NCBI RefSeq assembly: GCF_006334915.2 | Contig: NZ_VDMA02000012.1 | Coordinates: 206,961-270,960 of the forward strand | Direction: 5' to 3' | Source of the DNA: Microbispora catharanthi | GTDB taxonomy: Bacteria; Actinomycetota; Actinomycetes; Streptosporangiales; Streptosporangiaceae | Length of the DNA stretch: 64,000 bases | Notes under the pieces: generated by a model | The model's database searches: none | What the model was told of the DNA's origin: nothing | The model's input: only the letters and a program-made list of their open reading frames with translations | Position numbers and translations under genes: made by a program | Part shown: one piece after another, positions 24,722 to 34,111 of the stretch | Layout of the letters: the number at the start of each line of letters is the position of its first letter | How positions within the stretch are numbered: the first letter of the stretch is position 1

Positions 24722-26119
24722 TCAGAGCTGCGAGCACGGCGCGATGTCCTCCGCTTCGTCGAGAGCGGGCGGCCAGGCATGTCCGTCCATCCAGCGGTCC
24801 CACCACTGCCGGTCGACGTGCTGGAAATATCGCGGGCCGTCGCAGAAGGTCCGTAGTGGATCCTCGCCGACCCCTGCGATGTTCCAGGTGAAAGCACCCC
24901 ACCTCGGCGTGGCCATCATCACCGTCGTCCCGGATGCGGCCATGGCGACGCCGTTCGCAAGCGTGGCAGGCCCCTTGAGAGTGGCCGTCCGCACCGGACG
25001 CGACCGATCCCGCAGATCCCAGAGCATCGTCAGTCCGCCGAACCCGCTCGTCATGGCGGTCTTCCCGTCCGCCGCCAGCGCCACGTTGTAGACCTCCGAC
25101 ATGCGGGCGGGCAGAGTCGCCAGGTGAACGGGCCTCGCCGGTGTGGACAGGTCCCACATGTGCGCCCCGTTGCGCCGATCGACGTCTGTCAGCCCACCCA
25201 CCAGAGCGGTGCGTCCGTCGGCGCTGAGCGCGACGCCCTCGACGGTGGAGCCGGGCCGGTCCAACGTCGCCAGTCGAACCGGCCGAGCCCGGTCGGTGAC
25301 GTCCCATACGACGCCGCTACCTCCCGCCGCGGACACGACCGTGCGCCCGTCGGCGCTCATCGCCAGACCCCCGACGCGCGACTTCGCACCGCGCAGCTCG
25401 GACAACCGGACCGGATGGGACTTCCTGGTCAGATCCCACAGGGTGACGTCGCCGTTCTCGGTGCCGGCCACCGCGGTGCGCCCGTCCGCGGCCAGCGCCA
25501 CCTTCGTGACCCCGTTGACCACATCGCCCACCACCATTCCCCCGGCCTTGACCGGGCGGCGTGGATGGGTCAGATCCCAGACGCTCATCGAGCCATCATC
25601 ACTGCCGGCGGTCAGCGCGACTTTTCCGTCCGGCGTCAACGCGATCGCGGTCACCCAGCCTTCGTGATCTTTGAGAGCGGAGATATCGCTTGCTTCGACA
25701 CTGTCGTCCATTTCGGACGACAATTCCCAAATCTTCACGCCGGTGTGGAGGTCACTCGTGATCGCCAGACTTCCGTCGGCGCTTATCGCCACCGAGTCGA
25801 CGTTCACGGTGCCGAAAACGACGCTGCGACGGTGGAGGAGCAACGTGTCGGCCAGGCTCGCCCGGGTGACCTCGTCCGGCCGGATCGACACGGCCGCCGC
25901 ACCCAGCAACGCCGCGTCTTCCGGCCGGGACTCGCGCAACTCCGCGCCGCGGAGAGCGAGCTCGTACGCCGCGGCGATTCGCGACGTGTTCTCGTACCGA
26001 CGGAATGCGACGGCCGTACCCGCGGCAAGCAATCCGGCCGTCAGGACCAGGACGACGAGGGCCGCGCGGGATGATTTTCTCGGGAAACGCGGCTTCGCGT
26101 CGCCGGATTCGGCGTCCAT
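24722..26119 (-). CDS. membrane-anchored WD40 beta-propeller protein
   Basis: A 465-residue protein with a short cytoplasmic N-terminus, one membrane helix (about 18-38, AALVVLVLTAGLLAAGTAVAF), a helical segment rich in Ala/Glu (RRYENTSRIAAAYELALR onward) and about seven WD40 blades ending in KIWEL, SVWDL, TLWDL, VVWDV, HMWDL, MLWDL and FTWNI. The helical segment resembles the linker that joins STAND-type ATPases to WD40 domains, but no NTPase domain is present. The ATG is preceded by GGAG and lies 10 bases after the stop of the 3-TM gene, so the two are co-translated. It runs in the same direction as the giant secreted protein gene. The propeller could be outside the membrane; the function is unknown. 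Confidence 0.88.
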   Translation of the reverse strand: MDAESGDAKPRFPRKSSRAALVVLVLTAGLLAAGTAVAFRRYENTSRIAAAYELALRGAELRESRPEDAALLGAAAVSIRPDEVTRASLADTLLLHRRSVVFGTVNVDSVAISADGSLAITSDLHTGVKIWELSSEMDDSVEASDISALKDHEGWVTAIALTPDGKVALTAGSDDGSMSVWDLTHPRRPVKAGGMVVGDVVNGVTKVALAADGRTAVAGTENGDVTLWDLTRKSHPVRLSELRGAKSRVGGLAMSADGRTVVSAAGGSGVVWDVTDRARPVRLATLDRPGSTVEGVALSADGRTALVGGLTDVDRRNGAHMWDLSTPARPVHLATLPARMSEVYNVALAADGKTAMTSGFGGLTMLWDLRDRSRPVRTATLKGPATLANGVAMAASGTTVMMATPRWGAFTWNIAGVGEDPLRTFCDGPRYFQHVDRQWWDRWMDGHAWPPALDEAEDIAPCSQL

Positions 26120-26129
26120 CACCTTCTCC

Positions 26130-26531
26130 TCAGCAAAGACGCAGGCCCGCGGCGTGGACGTCATGGACGACGATCACGGCCGACGCGGCGATCGCGAGGG
26201 TCAAGCTCAGCAGGAGCGCCCTTCCCCAGTGACACCACCCGAGGAATGCGAATCTCCGCGAGGCGGCATCCAGCAGCACGACGGAAATGACGGAGACGAA
26301 CGCGATGGCCCCGAACACCAGGACCCTCTCCATCAGCCACAGGAATCCCGCGAACTTCTCCGGGGCGTTGAGGCTCCCCGTGCAGTTCAGCTGCATTCTT
26401 GTGACGAGGCGCGCGTCCAGGACGGGTCCGCCGAGGCCGATCCCCAGAGCGAGCAGCGCCGCACTCCCGCATCCGTGGAGTGGCCGCTCCTCTTCCTCGT
26501 CACCGTCATGGGTGATGGAAACTCTTCGCAA
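26130..26531 (-). CDS. three-helix membrane protein, operon partner of the WD40 protein
   Basis: A frame of 133 residues with three hydrophobic segments (about 23-42, 64-86 and 102-124; for example RVLVFGAIAFVSVISVVLL). No family was recognised. The first available start is TTG with no clear ribosome site; the next in-frame ATG (residue 46) would lose the first helix. The stop lies 10 bases before the WD40 ATG, so translation is probably coupled. Cysteines occur in the first loop and at the extreme C-terminus (GLRLC). It may serve as a membrane partner for the anchored propeller. Confidence 0.65.
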   Translation of the reverse strand: MRRVSITHDGDEEEERPLHGCGSAALLALGIGLGGPVLDARLVTRMQLNCTGSLNAPEKFAGFLWLMERVLVFGAIAFVSVISVVLLDAASRRFAFLGWCHWGRALLLSLTLAIAASAVIVVHDVHAAGLRLC

Positions 26532-26695
26532 TCGCGGCCCGATCGGCTCGATGAATCAGAGGGCGATTTTGATCTTACGGCACGAGCCGTCGGTCGAATA
26601 GATCAACGAAAAGCCGCCCTACGCCAATTGACGCACATCTTCCAGGCGTCGAGCATGCGGATTCCCGGACATCCTCCCAGAGGCCGGCCGTACGG

Positions 26696-27352
26696 TCAGG
26701 AGGGGTACCCGTAGCGGCCGTGGAGGCGGACGAAGCGGGCCAGCGTGAGGACCTGACGCGGTTCGAGGCCGATGACGGTGCGCTCGAACAACACGACCTC
26801 CTCGCGGCCGCCCGTGCCGATGGGCTGCACCAGGCGACCGCCGAGCCGCAACTGCTCGACCAGCGGCGCGGGGACCGTGGGAAAGGCGGCCGAGACGATG
26901 ACGGCGTCGTAAGGGGCGTGCCCGGGCACCCCCTGGCCGCCGTCGCCGACGCGCACCTCCGCGTTGCGGATGCCCTGCCGGGCGAGGTTGCGGCGAGCCC
27001 CGCGCACGAGGTCGGGCCACAACTCGACGCTGACCACGTCGGCGGCCATGCGGGCGAGCAGCGCGGTCTGGTAGCCGAGACCGCTGCCGACCTCCAGCAC
27101 GTGCTCCCGGCCGGTGAGTCCCAGTCCCTCGATCATCGTGGCCGACAGCGACGGCTGGGTCGTCACCTGCCCGTGCGCGATGGGGATCGGCACGTCCTCG
27201 TACGCGTGGGCGATGTGCTCGGTGGGGACGAAACCGGCCCTCGGGGTCGAGCGCACGGCCTGGAGCAGGCGCTCGTCACGCACGCCCACCGCCCGGACGG
27301 CCCGGACGAGGTCTTCGGGACAGGCGGCTGCGGTCACGTCCACCACGCTCAA
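26696..27352 (-). CDS. protein-L-isoaspartate O-methyltransferase family protein
   Basis: A 218-residue SAM-dependent methyltransferase of the PCMT family, which repairs isoaspartyl residues or, in actinomycetes, can modify peptides. Diagnostic pieces are RSTPRAGFVP (35-44), the active-site loop QPSLSATMIEGLGL, the SAM motif HVLEVGSGLGYQTALLA and the late RLVQPIGTGGREEV. The start is TTG with no obvious ribosome site; a GTG two codons later is equally possible. The isochorismatase-like gene lies 77 bases upstream on the same strand. No lanthipeptide precursor gene was seen nearby, so a repair role is more likely than RiPP modification. Confidence 0.9.
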   Translation of the reverse strand: MSVVDVTAAACPEDLVRAVRAVGVRDERLLQAVRSTPRAGFVPTEHIAHAYEDVPIPIAHGQVTTQPSLSATMIEGLGLTGREHVLEVGSGLGYQTALLARMAADVVSVELWPDLVRGARRNLARQGIRNAEVRVGDGGQGVPGHAPYDAVIVSAAFPTVPAPLVEQLRLGGRLVQPIGTGGREEVVLFERTVIGLEPRQVLTLARFVRLHGRYGYPS

Positions 27353-27429
27353 GTTCAGACGGTGAGCGGCGCCGTCCCCATCCGCGGCCCGCTCACCCTC
27401 GGTGATGCCCCCTCAGCCGCGCCGGAACC

Positions 27430-27996
27430 TCAGCCCGCGTCGGTGGTGAAGGTCACCTCCGCCGTGCCGACGGTCCCCGCGCGGCGGCCGGGGGCGCTCT
27501 GCCACTGCCAGTAGAGGTTCGTGTGCGCGATCACCTGCTCCGGAGCCGGCGCGCCGTAGGCGGTGAGGTCCTCGGTGGTGTGCGCGTCGCCGACCAGCGT
27601 CACGTCGTACCCACGGACGAAGGCCCCATGGAGGGTCGAGCGGATGCACGCGTCGGTCTGGGCGCCGGTGACGACGAGACGGCCCACCCCGCGCTCGGCG
27701 AGCAGCGCCTCCAGGCCGGTGTCCTCGAACGAGTCGCCGTACCTCTTGTGGACGAGCGGCTCCGCGTCCTGGCGGATCAGCTCAGGCACGTACTGCCAGT
27801 TCTCACTCCCCTGCTGGAGATCGTGGTCGTCGGAGTGCTGCACCCAGATCACCGGCACGTCCTCCGCGCGGGCCTTGCCGACCAGGGTGTCGATGTTCGC
27901 GATGACGGCGTCGCGGTTGGGGGCGCCCGCCACCACCCCGTTCTGCACGTCGATGACCAGCAGCGCGGTGTTCGGGCGATCGGCAAGAGTCGTCAT
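27430..27996 (-). CDS. isochorismatase-like cysteine hydrolase
   Basis: A 188-residue single-domain hydrolase. The catalytic triad is visible: Asp in LLVIDVQNGV (about 15), Lys in LVHKRYGDSF, and the nucleophilic Cys in TGAQTDACIRST (about 117). The family includes nicotinamidases, isochorismatases and other amidases; the sequence does not identify the substrate. The ATG was chosen because the family start lies there and the longer frame runs back into the divergent promoter. It is divergent from the Rrf2 gene, with the first NsrR-like site in the gap. Confidence 0.9.
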   Translation of the reverse strand: MTTLADRPNTALLVIDVQNGVVAGAPNRDAVIANIDTLVGKARAEDVPVIWVQHSDDHDLQQGSENWQYVPELIRQDAEPLVHKRYGDSFEDTGLEALLAERGVGRLVVTGAQTDACIRSTLHGAFVRGYDVTLVGDAHTTEDLTAYGAPAPEQVIAHTNLYWQWQSAPGRRAGTVGTAEVTFTTDAG

Positions 27997-28050
27997 GGGG
28001 TCCACCCTAGAACCGGCCACCGACAACTTCGCTCCCGTACGTAGCACCCC

Positions 28051-28076
28051 AAATTGGAGTGCTACATACCGATTTG
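28051..28076 (+). promoter_or_regulatory. NsrR-like operator 1 (autoregulatory)
   Basis: A 26-bp site beginning AAATTGG and ending ATACCGATTTG matches the site before hmp at 19 of 26 positions. Its ends form an imperfect inverted repeat (CAAATTGG and CCGATTTG, 11-base spacer). It lies 14 bases upstream of the Rrf2 GTG and overlaps its probable promoter, so the protein probably represses itself. Confidence 0.65.
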
Positions 28077-28089
28077 ATAGCGTCAGGGT

Positions 28090-28518
28090 GTGCGGTTGAC
28101 GAAGTTCACGGACCTGGCCCTGCGCGTCACCATGCGCCTGGCGGTCCTGGAACCGGGGGCATCGCTCACCACCCGCCAGGTGGCCGACGCGATGGTGATC
28201 CCCTACAACCACACCGCCAAGGCCATCGCCCGCCTGCAGCACCTCGGCGTCGTGGAGGCCCGCCGGGGACGCGGGGGCGGCCTGGAGCTGACCGAGTTCG
28301 GCCGTACGGCCTCGATCGGCTGGCTGGTCCGCGAACTGGAGGGAGAGGAGGAGGTCGTCACCTGCGAGGGGGAGATCCCCTGTCCGCTGCGGGCCGTCTG
28401 CAGCCTGCGCGGCGCGCTGCGCGCGGCACAGCAGGCCTTCTACGCCTCCCTCGATCCGATCACCGTGGATCAGCTGGCCTCCTCGTCGTCGAGGCCGGTG
28501 CTACTCAGTCTCTCCTGA
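28090..28518 (+). CDS. nsrR: Rrf2 family Fe-S regulator, NsrR-like nitric-oxide sensor
   Basis: A 142-residue Rrf2 protein. The N-terminal winged helix reads MRLTKFTDLALRVTMRLAVL, and three cysteines occur in the pattern CEGEIPCPLRAVC (about 92-104). This matches the three-Cys [4Fe-4S] site of NsrR, the nitric-oxide sensor. The gene is directly followed by hmp, the classic NsrR target, and both share a 26-bp promoter motif. Translation starts at GTG close to the likely transcription start, so the mRNA may be nearly leaderless. Repression should be relieved when NO damages the cluster. The last 15 residues are Ser-rich and not conserved in the family. Confidence 0.88.
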   Translation: MRLTKFTDLALRVTMRLAVLEPGASLTTRQVADAMVIPYNHTAKAIARLQHLGVVEARRGRGGGLELTEFGRTASIGWLVRELEGEEEVVTCEGEIPCPLRAVCSLRGALRAAQQAFYASLDPITVDQLASSSSRPVLLSLS

Positions 28519-28556
28519 CCTGCATCAATGGGAAGAACCAGCAGGTTCGTGGCGTT

Positions 28557-28582
28557 AAATTTGCATATTAGATACCAATTTG
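28557..28582 (+). promoter_or_regulatory. NsrR-like operator 2 before hmp
   Basis: A 26-bp site beginning AAATTTG and ending ATACCAATTTG, the partner of the site upstream of the Rrf2 gene. It ends one base before the GGAGG ribosome site of hmp and covers the -10-like TATTAGAT. Binding here would block hmp transcription directly. Confidence 0.7.
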
Positions 28583-28591
28583 GAGGATGCC

Positions 28592-29776
28592 ATGCTCTCC
28601 CCGGAGTCGGCCGCGACGGTCCGCGCCACCCTGCCCGTGATCGCGGGTGCGATCCAGGACATCACCGCCCGCTTCTACGACACGATGTTCGCCGACAACC
28701 CGGAGCTGCTGCGCGACCTGTTCAACCGCGGCAACCAGGCCAACGGTGAGCAGCGCGTCGCGCTGGCGGGCTCGATCGCCGCGTTCGCGACCGCGCTGGT
28801 GGAGCGCCCGGGGGTGCTTCCCGGCACGATGCTGTCCAGGATCGCCAACAAGCACGCCTCCCTCGGCATCACCGAGGAGCAGTACGCCGTGGTGCACAAA
28901 TACCTGTTCGGCGCGATCGTCGAGGTGTTGGGCGACGCCGTGACGCCCGAGGTCGCCCAGGCGTGGGACGAGGTCTACTGGCTCATGGCCGAGACGCTGA
29001 TCGGCCTGGAGCGCGGCCTCTACCGCGAGGCGGGCCGGGGCTGGACGCGGGCCACGGTGGTCGAGCGGTGCGACGAGACGGCGGACGTGGTCTCCTTCCT
29101 CCTGCGCCCGGACACCCCGATGTCCTTCCGGCCCGGCCAGTACGTCAGCGTCCAGGTGACGCTGCCCGACGGGGCGCGGCAGATCCGGCAGTACAGCCTG
29201 TCGAACGCCCCGGAGCGCGGCGACTGGCGGATCACGGTCAAGCGGGTGCGCGGCGAGGGCACCCCCGAGGGCGAGGTCTCCGCCTGGCTGCACGAGCATG
29301 TCCGGGCCGGTGACGTGCTCGCGGTCTCCGCGCCCTTCGGCGACCTGACCCTGCCCGAGGGCGACGGCCCGCTGCTGCTCGCCTCCGCGGGGATCGGGGT
29401 CACCCCCATCCTGTCGATGCTCGACCACCTCGCCGCCACCGGCTCTGAGCGGCGCGTGCTGGTCGTGCACGCCGACCGCTCGCCGGACGCGCACGTTCAC
29501 CGCGACGAACTCGCGGACCTGGTCGCGGCCCTGCCCGGCGCCACCCTGCACCGCTGGTACGAGGACCTGCCGGAGGAGCATGCCGCAGACCACGTCGCCG
29601 CCGTGGGCCTGGCCGACCTGTCGGCGATCGACCTGCCCGGGGACGTCGTGGCCTGCCTGTGCGGGCCGCTGCCGTTCATGCGGGCCGTGCGCGCGCAGCT
29701 GGTCGAGCTGGGCGTGCCCTCCTCCGGCATCCACTACGAGGTGTTCGGCCCCGACCTGTGGATCGCGGCCGCGTGA
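28592..29776 (+). CDS. hmp: flavohemoglobin (nitric oxide dioxygenase)
   Basis: A 394-residue enzyme that oxidises NO to nitrate using O2 and NAD(P)H. The globin domain (1-140) has the proximal His in ANKHASLGI; the FAD domain (about 150-255) has the RQYSLSNAP motif; and the NAD domain (about 260-394) has ASAGIGVTPILSML and ends in EVFGPDLW. Length and order match the Hmp family. The ATG has GGAGG five bases upstream; an in-frame TTG four codons earlier is less likely. It follows an NsrR-like gene by 73 bases, and the shared operator indicates NO-induced expression. Confidence 0.97.
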   Translation: MLSPESAATVRATLPVIAGAIQDITARFYDTMFADNPELLRDLFNRGNQANGEQRVALAGSIAAFATALVERPGVLPGTMLSRIANKHASLGITEEQYAVVHKYLFGAIVEVLGDAVTPEVAQAWDEVYWLMAETLIGLERGLYREAGRGWTRATVVERCDETADVVSFLLRPDTPMSFRPGQYVSVQVTLPDGARQIRQYSLSNAPERGDWRITVKRVRGEGTPEGEVSAWLHEHVRAGDVLAVSAPFGDLTLPEGDGPLLLASAGIGVTPILSMLDHLAATGSERRVLVVHADRSPDAHVHRDELADLVAALPGATLHRWYEDLPEEHAADHVAAVGLADLSAIDLPGDVVACLCGPLPFMRAVRAQLVELGVPSSGIHYEVFGPDLWIAAA

Positions 29777-29786
29777 TCCGGTGACC

Positions 29787-29812
29787 GGCCCGCCGCTCGC
29801 CCGCGGCGGGCC
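29787..29812. terminator. bidirectional GC-rich hairpin
   Basis: GGCCCGCCGC and GCGGCGGGCC form an exact 10-bp stem around a 6-base loop. It lies 11 bases after the hmp stop and 18 bases from the end of the convergent methyltransferase gene, so it can serve both. Confidence 0.75.
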
Positions 29813-29829
29813 CTCTCACCGAGGCCGGG

Positions 29830-30639
29830 TCAGCGCAGCAGGCCGACGCCGGCGTAGCCGTCCACGCCGGGAATCCTCGGCAGCTTCGGCTCGTCGGGCT
29901 CGGGCCGCCACTCCTCGGTCACGACCAGACCCGGCTCCACCAGGTCGAACCCGTCGAAGAACCGCAGCAGTTCGGCGTGGGTGCGCGGGGTGACCGCGCC
30001 GGCGGAGGTGTTCTTGTACAGCTCGCGCCCCTCGCGGATCTTCTCCTCGTCGAGGTCGCCGTACGACAGGTGGCTGATAGCCATCGCGCTGCCGGGGGCG
30101 AGCCGGTCACGCAGCGTGGCGACGATGCGCTCGGCGTCCTCGGTGCCGGGGATGAAGTGCAGCACGGCCACCATGAGCAGGCCCACCGGCTTGCCGAAGT
30201 CGATGTGCTCGTTGATCCGGGGGTCGCTGAGGATGGCCTCGGGCTCGCGCAGGTCGCCGTCCACGACGATCGTCTGGCTGTTGTCGGCCAGCAGGGCCCG
30301 GCCGTGGGCGAGCACGATCGGGTCGTTGTCGACGTAGACCACCCGCGCGTCGGGGGCTTCACCGAGCGCGACCTGGTGGACGTTCTCCTGCGTCGGCAGG
30401 CCGGCGCCGATGTCGAGGAACTGGCGGATGCCCTCCCGGGCCATGAGGGTCACGGCCCGGCGGATGAAGCGCCTGTTGGTCCGCACGCCCTCACGCGCGT
30501 TCGGGGTCAGCTCGATGAGCTTCTCGGCCGCCGCCCGGTCGACGGCGAAGTTGTCCTTGCCGCCGAGGAGGTAGTCGTAGATCCTGGCGACGCTGGGGAC
30601 CGTCACGTCGATTCCCGGCGGACCCTGCTCCATGTTCAT
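29830..30639 (-). CDS. SAM-dependent methyltransferase, DUF574 family (second copy)
   Basis: A 269-residue DUF574 enzyme paralogous to the one at 4097-4921. It shares VPSVARIYDYLLGGKDNF, the SAM motif DIGAGLPTQENVHQVA and YVDNDP, but the C-terminal third differs (HLSYGDLDEEKIREGRELY). Two ATG codons lie two codons apart; the upstream one is used here because AGG sits five bases before it. The gene stands alone between hmp and the GH1 operon. No substrate can be inferred. Confidence 0.9.
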   Translation of the reverse strand: MNMEQGPPGIDVTVPSVARIYDYLLGGKDNFAVDRAAAEKLIELTPNAREGVRTNRRFIRRAVTLMAREGIRQFLDIGAGLPTQENVHQVALGEAPDARVVYVDNDPIVLAHGRALLADNSQTIVVDGDLREPEAILSDPRINEHIDFGKPVGLLMVAVLHFIPGTEDAERIVATLRDRLAPGSAMAISHLSYGDLDEEKIREGRELYKNTSAGAVTPRTHAELLRFFDGFDLVEPGLVVTEEWRPEPDEPKLPRIPGVDGYAGVGLLR

Positions 30640-30769
30640 CCGACCTGCCCCTGATGCGCTCGTACGTTGATCAAAACGTAGCCGATTAATCCGGATTCGG
30701 CGCATCAAAGGGGGAATTGACCGGCATGTGCCAGGGCGCGGCCGGTCAACCCGGAGCCCCGCGGGCTCC

Positions 30770-32223
<1,454 letters not shown>

Positions 32224-32227
<4 letters not shown>

Positions 32228-33114
32228 CCCTTGATCGCTCCTGACATGATACCTCCGATGATCTGCCGGCCCAGGGCCGCGAAGACGACCACGACGGGCA
32301 CGGTCGCCAGCACCGTGCCGGTGAGCACGAGCGCGTAGTCGGTCGTGTAACCGCTGGCCAGCGAGGAGAGCGCGACCTGCACGGTCGGGTTCTCCGGGGT
32401 GAGGACCACCAGCGGCCAGAAGAAATCGTTCCATGCCTGCATGAACGTGAACAGCCCGAGCACGGCCGCGGCCGGCCGCGCCGCGGGCACCACCACGTGC
32501 CAGAACAGGCGCAAGGTGGAGCAGCCGTCGATCCGCCCGGCCTCCAGGAGTTCGTCCGGCACCGCGCTCGACAGGTACTGCGTCATGAAGAAGACGCCGA
32601 ACGCCGTGACCAGGCCGGGCACGATCACCGCCTCCAGCCGGCCGGTCCAGCCGAGCTCCGCCATGAGGATGTAGAGCGGGATGATCCCGAGCTGGTGCGG
32701 CACGGTGGTGGTCGCGATGGCCACGACCAGCAGCGACGTCCGGCCCCGGAAGCGGAGCTTGGCGAAGGCGAACCCGGCCAGCGTGGAGAACAGCACGACC
32801 GAGACGGTGACCGAGCCGGAGACGATGAAGGAGTTGAGCATCGCCTTGCCGAACGCGGTCGTGTCGAAGACCCGCGCGACGTTCTCGAACAGGTGCCCGC
32901 CGGGCGTCAGGACGGGAGGCACGCGGGCGATGGCGTCGTTGTCGTGCGACGCCACGATGAGCGACCAGTAGACGGGGAACAGGGAGCCGAGCAGGACGGC
33001 GACCAGCGCCGCGTAGGTCCAGAACCCGGCCGAGCGGCGCCCGCCGTGGGAGCGGGCCGCCCGCGAGCGGGGCACGCGCGCCTGCCGGGGCGCCTCGGTG
33101 ATGATCGTCGTCAC
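32224..33114 (-). CDS. sugar ABC transporter permease (MalG/CebG type)
   Basis: A 296-residue CUT1-family inner-membrane permease with six hydrophobic segments. The EAA loop reads LLEAGRIDGCSTLRLFWHVV, the site that docks the ATPase. It starts with ATG one base after the stop of the MalF-type gene and overlaps the GH1 gene at its own stop, so translation is coupled throughout. No ATPase gene is in the operon, as in other actinomycete CUT1 systems that share an MsiK-type ATPase encoded elsewhere. Confidence 0.94.
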
Positions 33115-33115
33115 G

Positions 33116-34042
33116 TCAGCTTCTCCTGATCCGGCGGGTGACCGAGTAGTTGACCAGAGCCATGACCACGATGATCAGGCACAGTGTCCATGCGATGGCC
33201 GAGGCGTAGCCGAACTTGTACAGGCCGAACCCCTGCTCGTACAGGTAGAGGCCGACGGTCTGGAACTGCCGGTCCGAGCCTCCCGTCGGGTTGCCCGTGC
33301 CGGCCTGGAACAGCAGCGGCTCGGCGATGATCTGGAACCCGCCGATGGTGGACACGACGGCGGTGAAGATGATCGTCGGCCGCAGCATCGGGATCGTGAT
33401 CTTCCGGAACTGGGTGAACTGGCGGGCCCCGTCCAGCGTCGCCGCCTCGTACAGGTGTTCGGGGATCGTCTGCATGGCGGCCAGGTAGATCAACGCGTTG
33501 TAGCCGGTCCACCGCCAGATGACGATGAGCGAGATGGCGATGTGCGAGGACAGGGTGCCTGCCTGCCAGTCCACGGGCTCGAGCCCCACCAGTTCGAGCA
33601 CCCAGTTGACCATGCCGAAGTCGCGGCCGAAGAGCTGGGCGAAGATGATCGTGACGGCGACGATGGACGTCACGTTGGGCAGCAGCACGCCCATCCGGAA
33701 GAACGTGCGGGCATGCAGGCTGCGGTTGAGCATGTGCGCGATGAACAGGGCCGCGAGCAGCTGCGGCACGGTGGACAGCAGCCAGATGCTGACGGTGTTG
33801 AACAGCGCGTTCCAGAAGTAGTCGTCGGTCAGCAGTTCGGCGTAGTTCGCCAGCCCCACCCATTGCCGGGTGGGCTCCAGCAGGCTCCAGTCCGTGAGCG
33901 AGACGTACGCGGTGTACAGCAGCGGGAACATCCCCACCGCGCCGAACAGCAGGAAGAACGGGGCGATGTAGAGGTACGGCGAGCCCTTGACGTCGAGCTG
34001 GTAGGCCCAGCGACGCCGCGGCTTGGATCGTGCGGGGGTCAT
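33116..34042 (-). CDS. sugar ABC transporter permease (MalF/CebF type)
   Basis: A 308-residue CUT1-family permease, partner of the MalG-type protein encoded next. The EAA loop is LYEAATLDGARQFTQFRKI. Six hydrophobic segments are visible, the first at about 17-38 (YLYIAPFFLLFGAVGMFPLL). It lies 69 bases downstream of the binding-protein gene in the same direction. The N-terminal extension (TPARSKPRRRWAYQLD) is basic and cytoplasmic, consistent with the positive-inside rule. Confidence 0.94.
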   Translation of the reverse strand: MTPARSKPRRRWAYQLDVKGSPYLYIAPFFLLFGAVGMFPLLYTAYVSLTDWSLLEPTRQWVGLANYAELLTDDYFWNALFNTVSIWLLSTVPQLLAALFIAHMLNRSLHARTFFRMGVLLPNVTSIVAVTIIFAQLFGRDFGMVNWVLELVGLEPVDWQAGTLSSHIAISLIVIWRWTGYNALIYLAAMQTIPEHLYEAATLDGARQFTQFRKITIPMLRPTIIFTAVVSTIGGFQIIAEPLLFQAGTGNPTGGSDRQFQTVGLYLYEQGFGLYKFGYASAIAWTLCLIIVVMALVNYSVTRRIRRS

Positions 34043-34111
34043 GGATCCATCCCGGGAAGAGGGGAGACGGCGGGCCCTGACCTCCCGCCGTCACCCGGCT
34101 TGGCTGCGCGG

